Positions 1 to 12,417 of a stretch of DNA of 64,000 bases are shown one piece after another. Below the pieces are notes generated by a model. The model saw only the letters and a list, made by a program, of their open reading frames with translations, had not been told where the DNA came from and ran no database searches. This DNA comes from Caballeronia sp. NK8. GTDB taxonomy: Bacteria; Pseudomonadota; Gammaproteobacteria; Burkholderiales; Burkholderiaceae. Position 1 is the stretch's first letter; every line of letters starts with the position of its first letter. The translations under genes and the position numbers were made by a program. The stretch spans positions 186,001-250,000 of the forward strand of contig NZ_AP024323.1 of assembly GCF_018408855.1 (NCBI RefSeq). Reading direction: 5' to 3'.

Positions 1-34
1 GATGCTTGTGCGGATCGATCGGACGTTCGGACAT
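1..34 (-). CDS. Partial gene start, probably malto-oligosyltrehalose trehalohydrolase
   Basis: Only the first 11 codons lie in the window (MSERPIDPHKH), read leftwards from an ATG at position 34. The upstream bases AGGCAGGAAATC give a good ribosome binding site. It lies 68 bases downstream of glgX on the same strand. In Burkholderiaceae this position is commonly held by treZ, which releases trehalose from maltooligosyl-trehalose. The assignment rests on neighbourhood only; the visible residues do not identify a family. Confidence 0.45.
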   Translation of the reverse strand, partial: MSERPIDPHKH

Positions 35-102
35 GATTTCCTGCCTGTTGTGCTGCTGTTCGGCGAATTTCTCGCGGGCGTGTCAAGTCTTTTGCTGGCG
101 CT

Positions 103-2328
103 TCAATGCGGCGAATCGATGTCGGGCGCACGTGGCGAGGGCATCGTACCCGGATCGGGCGGCAAAGCCGTCAAAAGTCGAGGCCCCTGATGCGCGCCCG
201 CCATCCACACCGCCTGCCAGTCGGCCTCGCCGGTCGGCTCGGCCAGCAGCACCGTGATGCTGTGCGCGGCCACTTCCAGATCGCTGCCGACGAGCGGCCG
301 CGTCACGGAGTCGGGCTCCGCGCTATCGATGAGCACGTTCCATTCCAAGTGCGGCGCGGGCGGCGTGAATACCAGCGTTTGCGACGATCCGTTGAACATG
401 ATCAGCAGCACATCGATTTCGCCGTCGATACCGGGGCCTGCGCGCCGCAGCGTGAGCGCGCGCCGCTCGGCGTCCTGCCATGCTTCGATCTCGAGCGCGT
501 CGCCGCGTTCATCGAACCAGCTCACATCGTAGAGTCCGGGCAACACTTCGCGGTCGCCGTAGAGAAAGCGCGTTTCGCGCAGCACGGGGTAACTTTTGCG
601 CAGTGCGATGACGCGCGCGACGAACTCGGTCATCTCGACACCCTGCGTACTCGCCGCCGCGTCCCAGTCGAGCCACGATATCTCGTTGTCCTGGCAGTAG
701 GCGTTGTTATTGCCTTGTTGCGTGCGGCCGAATTCGTCGCCGGCGAGCAGCATCGGCGTGCCGAGCGAGAGCAGTGTCGTCGCGATCATCGAGCGGGCGA
801 GGCGCGCGCGGATGGCGAGAATCGCGGGGTCTTCGGTTGGGCCTTCCACGCCCCAGTTCGTGCTGCAATTTTCGTTGTGGCCGTCGTTGTTGCCTTCCTG
901 ATTCGCCTCGTTATGCTTGTGCGAATACGCGGTGACATCGGCGAGCGTGAAGCCATCATGCGACGCGACGAAATTCACCGAAGCCCACGGTTTCCTGAAG
1001 CGGCGGTTGAACAGTTCCGCGGAGCCGGTGAGGCGCGCGGCGAGATCGGGGCGCATGCCCGCATCGCCGCGCCAGAAGCGACGCACGCCGTCGCGATACT
1101 TGTCGTTCCATTCGGCGAAGCCCGGCGGATGATTGCCCACCTGATAGCCGTCCGGCCCGATGTCCCACGGCTCCGAGATGAGCTTGCGCGTGGAGAGGAT
1201 CGGATCCTGGCGAACGGCATCGAAGAAGCCCGAACCTGGATCGAAGCCGTGGCCTTCGCGCCCGAGCGTGACGCCGAGATCGAAACGAAAGCCGTCGATA
1301 TTGAACGCGGTGCTCCAGTAGCGCAGCGAATCCATCACCATCTGCAGCACGCGCGGATGCGACAGGTTCACGGTATTGCCGCAGCCGGTCTCGTTGATGT
1401 AATGGCGCTCGTCGCCGGGAATCAGGCGGTAGTAGCTGGCATTGTCGAGGCCGCGCCATGAGACCGTCGGTCCGAGCTCGTTGCCTTCGCACGTGTGGTT
1501 GTAGACGACATCGAGAAATACTTCGATGCCCGCCGCGTGCAACTGGCGCACGGCGATACGCATTTCGTTGAGCCGATGTGTCGACAGATACGACGGTTCG
1601 GGCGCGAAGAACGCCGCCGTGTTGTAGCCCCAGTAGTTTCTGAGGCTGCGCTCGACGAGAAAGCGGTCGTTGAGAAAAGCGTGGACCGGCAGGAACTCCA
1701 CAGCGGTGATGCCGAGTTTCTGCAAGTGCTCGATGAACCACGGCGACGAGAGCGCCGCGAAGGTGCCGCGTTCGTGCTGGCGGATGTCGTGGCGCATCAT
1801 CGATGTGCCGCGCACGTGCGTCTCGTAGATGATGGTTTCCCCCCAGGGCGTGTCGGGGCGCACGTCGCGGGACCAGTCGAAGGCGTCGTCGGTGACGATG
1901 CATTTGGGCATCGCGGGTGCGGAGTCGCGACGGTCCATCGACATGTCGAGCCGGTTCGAATGCACGCGATAACCGAAGAGCGCATCGGACCAGCGCCAGG
2001 GGCCGACGAGCTTTTTCGCGTAGGGGTCGAGCAGCAGTTTGTGCGGGTTGAAGCGGTGACCTTGCTGTGGCTGGTACGGGCCGTGGGCGCGGAAACCGTA
2101 GACCGTTCCCGGATGCGCGCCGGGGAGATAGCCGTGCCAGATTTCATCGGTGCACTCGGGCAGGTCGAAGCGCATCAGTTCCTTGCGGCCGGTGCTGTCG
2201 AATAGACATACCTCGATGCGGTGAGCATTCGATGAGAACACCGCGAAGTTGACGCCCAGACCGTCCCAGTTGGCTCCGAGCGGGTAGGAGGCGCCCGGGA
2301 GTAACCGTTCGGGGAGTGCATTTGCCAT
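103..2328 (-). CDS. glgX: Glycogen debranching enzyme GlgX
   Basis: This 741-residue enzyme is a GH13 isoamylase-type hydrolase that removes alpha-1,6 branches from phosphorylase-trimmed glycogen in the cytoplasm. The N-terminal CBM48-like part (PLGANWDGLGVNFAVFS) is followed by a catalytic barrel. The barrel shows the nucleophile Asp in DGFRFDLGVTLGRE, the acid Glu in ISEPWDIGPDGYQVG and the third Asp in SHDGFTLADVTAYSHKHN. The HNEANQEGNNDGHNEN stretch is typical of GlgX/TreX proteins. It is longer than E. coli GlgX (657 residues). The ATG at 2328 is preceded by AGGAAAG. It follows glgB on the same strand but is separated from it by a 660-base gap holding an inverted repeat, so it may have its own promoter. 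Confidence 0.95.
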   Translation of the reverse strand: MANALPERLLPGASYPLGANWDGLGVNFAVFSSNAHRIEVCLFDSTGRKELMRFDLPECTDEIWHGYLPGAHPGTVYGFRAHGPYQPQQGHRFNPHKLLLDPYAKKLVGPWRWSDALFGYRVHSNRLDMSMDRRDSAPAMPKCIVTDDAFDWSRDVRPDTPWGETIIYETHVRGTSMMRHDIRQHERGTFAALSSPWFIEHLQKLGITAVEFLPVHAFLNDRFLVERSLRNYWGYNTAAFFAPEPSYLSTHRLNEMRIAVRQLHAAGIEVFLDVVYNHTCEGNELGPTVSWRGLDNASYYRLIPGDERHYINETGCGNTVNLSHPRVLQMVMDSLRYWSTAFNIDGFRFDLGVTLGREGHGFDPGSGFFDAVRQDPILSTRKLISEPWDIGPDGYQVGNHPPGFAEWNDKYRDGVRRFWRGDAGMRPDLAARLTGSAELFNRRFRKPWASVNFVASHDGFTLADVTAYSHKHNEANQEGNNDGHNENCSTNWGVEGPTEDPAILAIRARLARSMIATTLLSLGTPMLLAGDEFGRTQQGNNNAYCQDNEISWLDWDAAASTQGVEMTEFVARVIALRKSYPVLRETRFLYGDREVLPGLYDVSWFDERGDALEIEAWQDAERRALTLRRAGPGIDGEIDVLLIMFNGSSQTLVFTPPAPHLEWNVLIDSAEPDSVTRPLVGSDLEVAAHSITVLLAEPTGEADWQAVWMAGAHQGPRLLTALPPDPGTMPSPRAPDIDSPH

Positions 2329-2417
2329 TTGGGCTTTCCTTTAGGTTAGGTCTTTTTGTTGCCGGATCCCGTTGTCGTGTTGGTCTACTAGCGTTGCCCC
2401 TGTGCGGGGCGGCAGTC

Positions 2418-2443
2418 ACTTTCTTTGCTGCTGCAAAGAAAGT
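2418..2443. repeat. Hairpin core of left repeat arm
   Basis: Perfect 11-bp stem ACTTTCTTTGC / GCAAAGAAAGT with loop TGCT. One mismatch outside the core is followed by two further pairs (T-A, G-C). Confidence 0.85.
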
Positions 2444-2887
2444 AACCAAAGAAAGCAGCTCGAGACGCCCGCGGTCACACGCAATTTGGGTATTCTTCTC
2501 CTCGCTCGTGGCACTCAGTAGCGAGTGCCCTCAAAGGCCACATCGGGCTTGGACCGCGCACGGTCTGTCACATCGCGCCGCGTGCGTGGCTGGTTCAGCA
2601 CGAAATAGCTCCGGCCCGCTGCGGGGCCGATGGGTCAATCGGGACTGCGTGTGCTTCTACGTTTCTCTTTTCTCGTTGGTTTCCCTTGCATACCCGACGG
2701 CAGCGCGTAGCGCTGTGCCGAAGCTATTTCGTGCTGAACCAGCGCGCTCAAACGACTAGCTTGTCAGACCGTGCGCGGTCCAAGCCCGGTTAGACCTACG
2801 AGGGCACTCGCTACAGAGGCCACGATCAACGAGAAGAACACCCAAATTGCGTGTGACCGCGGGCGTCTCGAGCTGCTTTCTTTGCCT

Positions 2888-2913
2888 ACTTTCTTTGCAG
2901 CAGCAAAGAAAGT
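2888..2913. repeat. Hairpin core of right repeat arm
   Basis: The same 11-bp stem as in the left arm, here extended to 14 bp by the flanks CCT and AGG. Flanking bases differ from the left arm but keep pairing. Confidence 0.85.
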
Positions 2914-2988
2914 AGGTGCCGCCCCGCACAGGGGCAACGCTAATACACCGACACGAAATCGGGATCCGGCGAAAAACAAAACCAGACC

Positions 2989-5200
<2,212 letters not shown>

Positions 5201-5226
<26 letters not shown>

Positions 5227-8200
5227 CCGGATTGTCCTTGGTTGCTCCGAACACGGGTCGCGTGCCCGGAGCGGGCGGCTCGCCCGTATCTCCCAGCAAA
5301 CGGCTGGCGAGCGACGCGAGACCCCGCAACGGAAGGCCGATCCAGGTCGGCCGGTTCGCTGCTTCGTAGCGGATTTCGTAAGCGGCCTTCTCGATCAGGA
5401 AGAGATCGAACAACGGTTGAAACACGTCTTCGGCCGCGATCGTTTCAGGCGACGATGCAATCGCCGCCATGTACTCACGCAAGAAGCTCTCCTCGGCGAA
5501 CGCGCGCATCCGCTCGAACAGCGCGCGCTTGCGATCCGCCGTCTGCGCGGGCGCGTTTTCCGTGGTCGATTGCGCCGCGGCGCTCGCATACGACAGCGAT
5601 CGCATCAGGCCCGCGACGTCGCGTAGCGGGCTCGTCTTTCTGCGGCGCTCTTCGAGCGCACGCGCGGGCTCGCCCTCGAAATCGATCAGATAGGCATCGC
5701 CCTGGGCCATCAGCACCTGGCCCAGATGGAAATCGCCGTGGATGCGGATGCACAGCGCATCGGCGCCGGGCGCGACGAGCTTCTTCACCGCGTCGACCAG
5801 AAGGTCGCGTCGATCGAGCAGGCTCTGCGCGAGGAAACGGTCGTGCTCGTTGAACTCGCCGATCTTCTGCGCGAGGATATCGAGCGCCGAATCGAGCAGC
5901 TTCAGCGTGCCGTCGATCCATCCTTGCGCGTCTTCGGCGCTCGCGCGCTGTGGCGCGAATGCTTCATCGTCGGTGGGCGTGGCGAGCGCGACATGCAACT
6001 CGCCCAGCCGCTTGCCGATCACGCCCGCGATCGTGCCGTAGCCCGCGAAACCTTCGAGCTGCGCATCGCGTTCCTGCGTATGCTCCTCCGCTTCCACCGC
6101 GACGGCGAGTTCATCGACCGTGCGGCGCAGATAGTCGAGCGCGTAGTTCCACGCATCGCCCTGATTGTCGATATAGCCCTGCAGGATAATGAGCGTATGC
6201 GGCACGCCCTGCGGATCGACACGCACGACTTCGCCGTAGAGCGGGCCGGTGTTCGCATAGCCGAGCTTCGTCAGATAGCGGCTCATCTCCGCTTCGGGAT
6301 GAATGCCGCCGACGATGCGCCGCACCAGCTTCAACACGACCTTGTCGCCGATCACGAGCGAGCTGTTGCTCTGTTCGGCCGCGAGCCAGCGAATCTCGGG
6401 CAGATCGGCGGGATAGTAGTTGAGTTCGTTGAGCCGCTCGGTCGGAATGAAGCGGATCTCGCTCTTTTGCACCGTCGGCACGACCGCGCGTTCCTTCAGC
6501 TTGCGCATGACGCCGTAGGTGAACTGCGGCACCGAGAACGCATCGGTGAGATGCCCGATATTGCGGTTGCGCCGCACGCGCGCCAGCGCGAGCTGCATAT
6601 AGAGCGGCGAGGTGGTTTCCGTGCCCCACGCGATCGACAGCGGCAGCACGTAGCGCTCGCAATGATCGCCGACATCGGCTTCGATTTCGGTGAACGCGAA
6701 GCCGGCGCCTTCGATCGTCGTCAGCGCGGCGAGGCGCACGCCATGCAGCTTCTGATCCTTCGACGCGAACCAGCGGCGCTTGCTGAGGTAATTCGGCAGC
6801 ACTTCCGATTCGAGCAGGCGCACGTTCTCCGGCGTCGGGCCGGTCTGTCCCGCGCGTATCACCATCGTCACGAATTCGGGCAATTGCTCCGAGGGCGCCT
6901 GCGCCCACGCCGGCCGCATGTTCCCCGGGCACAGCTGGAACCACAGGAAACCGTAAGGCGGAAAGGTCAGCAGATACGTGAGCTTGCCGATCGCCGGAAA
7001 CGGCGAATCGGCGGTCATTTCCAGCGGCACCGATCCATCGAACTCCGACAGGTCGAGTTCCACCGCTTGCGGCGCGCGCGAAAGATTCGCGACGCACAGA
7101 ATCGGCGGTTCGCCTTCGAGCTCGCGCAGATACGCGAGGATCTTGCGGTTCGCGGGCCGCAGGAAGCGGATCGTGCCGCGCCCGAACGCATGCTTCGAGC
7201 GGCGCACCGCCAGCATCTTGCGCGTCCAGTTCAGCAGCGAATGCGGATCGCGGCTCTGCGATTCGACATTCACCGCGTCATAGCCGTAGAGCGAGCCCAT
7301 CACGGGCGGCAACACGAGCTGTTCCGGATCGGCGCGCGAGAAGCCGCCGTTGCGGTCGGACGACCACTGCATCGGCGTGCGTACGCCGTCGCGATCGCCG
7401 AGGTGGATGTTGTCGCCCATGCCGAGTTCATCGCCGTAATAGATGACAGGCGTGCCCGGCATCGACAGCAGCAGCGAATTGATCAGTTCGATGCGTCTTC
7501 TGTCGCGCTCCATGAGCGGCGCGAGACGCCTCCTTATGCCGAGATTCAGACGCGCGCGGCGATCGCTCGCATACGTGTTCCACAGATAGTCGCGCTCGGA
7601 GTCCGTGACCATTTCGAGCGTGAGCTCGTCGTGGTTGCGCAGGAAGATCGCCCATTGATTGGTCGTGCCGAGATCGGGCGTCTGCCGCATGATGTCGGTG
7701 ATCGGAAAGCGGTCCTCGCTCGCGATCGACATGTAGATGCGCGGCATCAGCGGGAAATGGAACGCCATGTGGCATTCGTCTTCGTCGCCGAAGTATTCCT
7801 TCACGTCTTCCGGCCACTGATTCGCTTCCGCGAGCAGCATGCGGTTCGGATACTCCGCGTCGATGGTCGCGCGAATCTTCTTCAGAATGTCGTGCGTTTC
7901 CGGCAGATTCTCGTTGTTGGTGCCTTCGCGCTCGACGAGGTAAGGCACCGCATCCAGCCGCAGCCCGTCGATACCCATGTCGAGCCAGAAGCGCATCACC
8001 GAAAGCACTTCCTTGAGGACCGCGGGATTGTCGAAGTTCAGATCCGGCTGGTGCGCGTAGAAGCGATGCCAGTAATACTGGCCCGCTACCGGATCGTGGG
8101 TCCAGTTGGACGGCTCCGTGTCGATGAAGATGATGCGCGTCTCTTCATACTTCTTGTCCGTATCGGACCACACGTAATAGTTGCGATGATTCGAGCCCGG

Positions 8201-8599
8201 CTTCGCATGCCGCGCGCGCTGAAACCACGGATGCTGATCCGACGTGTGATTGATGACGAGCTCGGTGATCACGCGTATGCCGCGCGCGTGCGCTTCCTGA
8301 ATGAAGCGCTTGACGTCCGCGATGGTGCCGTAATCCGGATGCACGTTGCGGTAGTCGGCGATGTCGTAGCCGTCGTCGCGGCGCGGCGACGGATAGAACG
8401 GCAGCAGCCAGATCGCATCGACGCCCAGCTCCGCGATGTAGTCGAGTTTCGCGAGCAGGCCGGGGAAATCGCCGATGCCGTCGTTGTTCGCATCGAAGAA
8501 AGACTTGATGTGAACCTGATAGATGATCGCGTCCTTGTACCAGAGCGGATCATCGCTGAGACTCGACGCCTTCTTGTTGCGCTTCACCCTTGTATCCAC
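5201..8599 (-). CDS. treS: Trehalose synthase fused to maltokinase (TreS-Pep2)
   Basis: A 1132-residue two-enzyme protein. The N-terminal half (from about residue 10) is a GH13 trehalose synthase that interconverts trehalose and maltose: [19 protein letters not shown], nucleophile in [13 protein letters not shown], acid Glu in [15 protein letters not shown], Asp in [12 protein letters not shown]. The C-terminal half, from about residue 570, is a Pep2-type maltokinase with kinase-fold motifs [13 protein letters not shown] and [19 protein letters not shown]. The product, maltose-1-phosphate, feeds GlgE encoded just upstream. The frame is open to 8782 inside glgE, but the GTG at 8599 follows TTGGAGCGAAAC and lies 73 bases after the glgE stop, so it is the likelier start. 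Cytoplasmic. Confidence 0.93.
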
Positions 8600-8672
8600 G
8601 TTTCGCTCCAATGTTTCGTGCGGGCTAGCTGCCGCCCTTGTTATTGGTGTGCTCTCGTTCGCCGCCGGTGAT

Positions 8673-11600
8673 TCATCCTTCCTCGTTCGGTTGAGGCTTC
8701 GGCAAGCCCCAGGTCGGCGAAATGCGCCATATCGCGAACGGCAGCGAATGCGGATTGAGCCGCACGTGCTGACGCCGTCCACGCCATTCGAATTGTTCGC
8801 CCGTCACCTGATCTTCGACCGCGACGGCGTCCCAGTCGTGCACGCCCCAGCGTTCGAGCGTCTGCCACGGCAGGTCGATATCCGCGCCCTGCTCGTTGAA
8901 CGGATCGAGATTGATCGCGACCAGCACGACGTTATCGCGCGATGCGTTCGCCTTCTCGAAGAACAGGATGTGATCGTTATGCGCGGGCAGGAAGTTCACG
9001 CCGAGATGCGTCTGCAACGCGGGATTCGCGCGGCGGATGCGGTTGAGCGCGGTGATCTCGGTCACGATGTTGCCGGGCCGGTTCCAGTCCCACGCCTTCA
9101 GCTCGTACTTCTCGGAGTGCAGATATTCCTCGCTGTTGGGCAGCGCCGCGGACTCGCACAACTCGAAGCCGCTATAGACGCCCCACAGGCCCGACAGGGT
9201 CGCCGCCAGCGCCGCGCGGATCACGAAGCCCGGCCGCCCCGAGCTTTGCAGGAAGCGCGGATTGATGTCCGGCGTGTTGACGAAGAAGTTCGGGCGGAAG
9301 TAATCCTTCGCGTCGGTCTGCGTGAGATCGTGCATGTACTCGATGAAATCGCGCTTGCTTTCGCGCCACGTGAAGTACGTGTACGACTGCGAGAAGCCGA
9401 GTTTGGCGAGGCGATTCATCACGCGCGGCCGCGTGAAGGCTTCGGCGAGGAAGATCACGTCGGGATGACGCGCGCGCACGTCGCCGATCACCCATTCCCA
9501 GAACGGAAACGGCTTCGTATGCGGGTTGTCGACGCGAAAGATGCGAACGCCCGCCGCGACCCAGTGCAGGAAGACATCGCGCAGGGCGATCCATAGTTCG
9601 GGCTTCGCGTCCTGCGCATAGAAGTCCGGATTCACGATGTCCTGATACTTCTTCGGCGGATTTTCCGCATAGCGCAGCGTGCCGTCGGGACGCCACGCGA
9701 ACCATGTCGGATGTTCCTTCAGCCACGGATGATCCGGCGAGCACTGCACCGCGAAGTCGAGCGCGATCTCGAGACCATGTTCATGCGCGGCTTCGAGCAT
9801 GCGCTTGAAGTCGTCGAGATTGCCGAGTTCGGGATGCACGGCCGTGTGGCCGCCTTCCTTGCCGCCGATCGCATACGGGCTGCCGACATCGCCCGGCTCG
9901 GCCGTGAGCGTGTTGTTCTTGCCCTTGCGGTTGGCAATGCCGATCGGATGGATCGGCGGGAAATAGAGCACGTCGAAGCCCATTTCGCGGATGCGCGGCA
10001 TCTTGCCGATCACGTCGATGAAAGTGCCGTGACGATGCACGTCGTCGCTCATCGAGCGCGGGAAGATCTCGTACCAGCTCGCGAAGCGCGCGGCGGCGCG
10101 TTCGGCGTCGACGCGATAGACCACCGGATCGCGCGACAGGAACGGCCGGTGCCTCGCCGCCGCAACCGCCTTCGCGGTCGCGGGCGCGAGCACGAGTTCG
10201 AGCTTGCGCGCGTCATTGGCTTTGGTGAACTCCTTGACGATCGCGTCGAGCGGGGCGCTGTCGCTGTCGGCATCGTCGGCGGTCTTGACTTCCGCGAGAA
10301 TCAGCGCGAACAGGTGCTTCGCTTCCTCGACTTCGAGCTCGACGGTCTGTCCGGCCTTCAGCTTCTTCTGCATGTGATCGACGAGCGACGCGTAATCGTC
10401 GCGCCATGCCATCACGACGAATTCATGACGGCCCACGCGTTCGAGCGGAATGCGCGTCGACCACAGATCGAGGCCGGCGGGCTGCACGGCGGTCATCGGC
10501 GCTTCGTGCCAGTCGGTCTCGTCGGCGGCGCGCCATTGCACGGAGGCGGCGATCTTGTCGTGGCCTTCCGCGAAGATCGCGGCCTGAATCTCCAGCGCCT
10601 CGCCGACGATGCGCTTCGCCGGAAAGCGTCCGTGATCGATGGATGGCGTGACGCTTTCGATCGATACGCGCGGCGCGGCGATCGCCTCGGTCACGGATTT
10701 CTTGTCGGCGGTTTTCGCGCCGCGCTTCACCTGCGGTTGCGCAAGGAGGATGAACGGCTCGGCTTCCGCGCGGAACAGGCGCACTTCGCCGGCCTTCAGC
10801 GTGAACGGCGCGAGGCGTTCGGCCTTCTCCATGGCATCGTCGATGAGCGCGAAGCGCGTGTAGTTGCCCGGCACCGATTCGAGCAGATGCAGCGTATCGA
10901 CATGCACGGGCGCGACGAGATCGGGATTGATGATCGCGAGCACGGCGCCTTCGCTGTGACGCAGATCGCCGCCATCGGCACGAATCAGCGCGGCGTACGG
11001 CGTGCCCGCGCCCGTCAGCGAGCGCAGTTCGCCGACGCTCGACAGCGTGCCGACATTGCGCTGCAGTTCGTTCGCGCGCCGCACGCGCGCCGTGAGATCG
11101 ATGCGCTTCTCGCTCTTCGCGCGCTGGTATTCCGCCGCGACGCCGTATTGCGGCGACATCGGCAGGCCGACGCCGTATTCGAAGCCCATCGGCACCATGA
11201 TGCCGGTGCCGAGCGCGGCGGCGGTGTCGAGCACGCGCGTGTAGGCGCGTTCGACGATCGCGGTGTCGCTCGTATCGGAGAGATCGCTGATGAGACGCGC
11301 GCCGAACGGATCTTCGGGGAACGTTATAGGCGAGGCGATGCGCGTGAGCGCGGCGTGCTCGTCGAAGAGCCATGCGCTTTTGAAGTCCCACCAGCGCGTG
11401 GAGGCGAACACGGCGTCGAACGCGGCATCGACGAGACCATGCAGATCATGACGCGTCGCGCCGACGGTCCACGCGAGCCAGCGCGTGTCCGGATGCTTTT
11501 CGCGCACGGCCGCGCCGAGCCTGCGCCAAACGTGCGCGGGCACCGCGTAAGGCGAATCGAAGCGAAAGCCGCCGACGCCCGCCGCAGCCAGCACGTTCAG

Positions 11601-12077
11601 CTCCCGCGCCCACCATTCGGTCAGATGATGCGCGGACTCGCCGTCGGCGAAGTTCGCCCAGGCGACATCGCGCTGACGCGGCGGCTTGCGCGGATCGAGC
11701 CGCGCGTCCGCGCTTTCGAACGGCTGGAACCAGTGTTTGTTCTCCTGATAGAGGCCGCCCTCGGCGCTCACGCGATCGATCACGATATCGACGAGCAGGG
11801 TGAGATCGTGCTTCTTCGCGGCGTCGGCAAGCTGGCGCAGACCCTCGGCTGCGCTCGCATCGGATTCGAAGACGGGGTGCAGCCGATGATGATCCGACAC
11901 CGCTTCGCGATGCCCGTTGCTGCCGGGCACGAACGGCGAGCCGATCAGGACATGGTCGAAGCCGAGCCCGGCCGCGTGCTCGAACTGGGCGGGCCAGTTC
12001 GCGAGCGGGCCGACGAGCAGGGGATCGATGAAGTAGATACGCGGCGCGTACGCATGATGAGCTTGATGGTTTTCCAT
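8673..12077 (-). CDS. glgE: Alpha-1,4-glucan:maltose-1-phosphate maltosyltransferase GlgE with an extra N-terminal GH13-like domain
   Basis: GlgE adds maltosyl units from maltose-1-phosphate to alpha-1,4-glucan. This 1134-residue form is far longer than classical GlgE. The C-terminal part carries GH13_3 features: FASWYEIFPRS, the nucleophile in FRVDNPHTKPFPFWEWV (about residue 845) and the acid Glu in VIFLAEAFTRP (about 877). The first ~330 residues form a second, degenerate amylase-like domain: Asp174 in GFRFDSPYAVP survives, but the expected acid Glu is replaced (LAW, residue 203) and the first conserved motif reads DIVIDR. The ATG at 12077 has GGAAAAG upstream; an in-frame GTG at 12143 would add 22 residues. 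It is followed by treS-pep2, giving the full GlgE pathway in order. Confidence 0.93.
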   Translation of the reverse strand: MENHQAHHAYAPRIYFIDPLLVGPLANWPAQFEHAAGLGFDHVLIGSPFVPGSNGHREAVSDHHRLHPVFESDASAAEGLRQLADAAKKHDLTLLVDIVIDRVSAEGGLYQENKHWFQPFESADARLDPRKPPRQRDVAWANFADGESAHHLTEWWARELNVLAAAGVGGFRFDSPYAVPAHVWRRLGAAVREKHPDTRWLAWTVGATRHDLHGLVDAAFDAVFASTRWWDFKSAWLFDEHAALTRIASPITFPEDPFGARLISDLSDTSDTAIVERAYTRVLDTAAALGTGIMVPMGFEYGVGLPMSPQYGVAAEYQRAKSEKRIDLTARVRRANELQRNVGTLSSVGELRSLTGAGTPYAALIRADGGDLRHSEGAVLAIINPDLVAPVHVDTLHLLESVPGNYTRFALIDDAMEKAERLAPFTLKAGEVRLFRAEAEPFILLAQPQVKRGAKTADKKSVTEAIAAPRVSIESVTPSIDHGRFPAKRIVGEALEIQAAIFAEGHDKIAASVQWRAADETDWHEAPMTAVQPAGLDLWSTRIPLERVGRHEFVVMAWRDDYASLVDHMQKKLKAGQTVELEVEEAKHLFALILAEVKTADDADSDSAPLDAIVKEFTKANDARKLELVLAPATAKAVAAARHRPFLSRDPVVYRVDAERAAARFASWYEIFPRSMSDDVHRHGTFIDVIGKMPRIREMGFDVLYFPPIHPIGIANRKGKNNTLTAEPGDVGSPYAIGGKEGGHTAVHPELGNLDDFKRMLEAAHEHGLEIALDFAVQCSPDHPWLKEHPTWFAWRPDGTLRYAENPPKKYQDIVNPDFYAQDAKPELWIALRDVFLHWVAAGVRIFRVDNPHTKPFPFWEWVIGDVRARHPDVIFLAEAFTRPRVMNRLAKLGFSQSYTYFTWRESKRDFIEYMHDLTQTDAKDYFRPNFFVNTPDINPRFLQSSGRPGFVIRAALAATLSGLWGVYSGFELCESAALPNSEEYLHSEKYELKAWDWNRPGNIVTEITALNRIRRANPALQTHLGVNFLPAHNDHILFFEKANASRDNVVLVAINLDPFNEQGADIDLPWQTLERWGVHDWDAVAVEDQVTGEQFEWRGRRQHVRLNPHSLPFAIWRISPTWGLPKPQPNEEG

Positions 12078-12417
12078 CGTTAGTCTTTTCCAGAGTCGTC
12101 CTGCGGTGGCGGGGATGCGGGCATCGATCGCGATCACGCTCACGGGCCAAACTGGCTGAAGAGCCGTCCCGGTGTCGCGGATCGCGCGGGCTCTCAGGCG
12201 GAACTCAGATTACACCCTGGCGCCGTTCGAATCGACGCCTGCCTGGCCGCGCTCCGCGATGCACCGTGTATCGAGCGCTCTTCGCGCGCACGGTGGGCGC
12301 CACGGTCCCCAAGTGATCGTCAACGCACGGCGAGGCAGCACGTAGCGTGCCGCGCCCGGCGTGTCCGGCTCAGTGCAACTTCAGGGCACTACTATGGAAC
12401 AACTGCAGCGGACATGC
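12078..12417. other. Gap between glgA and glgE
   Basis: A 340-base GC-rich spacer on the path from glgA to glgE. Short plus-strand frames cross it but run antisense into glgA and have no support. No clear terminator, promoter or repeat was recognised. Confidence 0.4.

Larger units (their letters stand above)
2361..2970. repeat. Long imperfect inverted repeat built of small hairpins, between glgB and glgX
   Basis: The 660-base glgB-glgX gap holds two arms, 2361-2613 and 2718-2970, each 253 bases. They are inverted copies with long identical blocks, separated by a 104-base centre. Blocks shared by both arms include GCCGGATCCCG, a GCCCC-TGTGC-GGGGC hairpin, an ACTTTCTTTGC/GCAAAGAAAGT hairpin, a 40-odd-base segment, GACCG-CGCA-CGGTC, and a 20-base block starting CTGGTTCAGC. 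No believable gene lies inside: the frames reading TFFAAAKKV are translations of the hairpin. It resembles a dispersed intergenic repeat of the REP/MITE type. Family membership is inference. Confidence 0.85.

Noticed and set aside
2316..2759. Frames reading TFFAAAKKV in the glgB-glgX gap
   Set aside because: Translations of the repeat hairpin; both arms and several frames give the same string, so it is the repeat, not a gene.
5726..8671. 981-codon plus-strand open frame antisense to treS-pep2
   Set aside because: Low-complexity Arg/His/Glu/Ala-rich translation typical of the opposite strand of GC-rich genes; no domain, no ribosome site.
9711..12083. 790-codon plus-strand open frame antisense to glgE
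   Set aside because: Same GC-frame artefact; the minus-strand gene has clear GH13 motifs.
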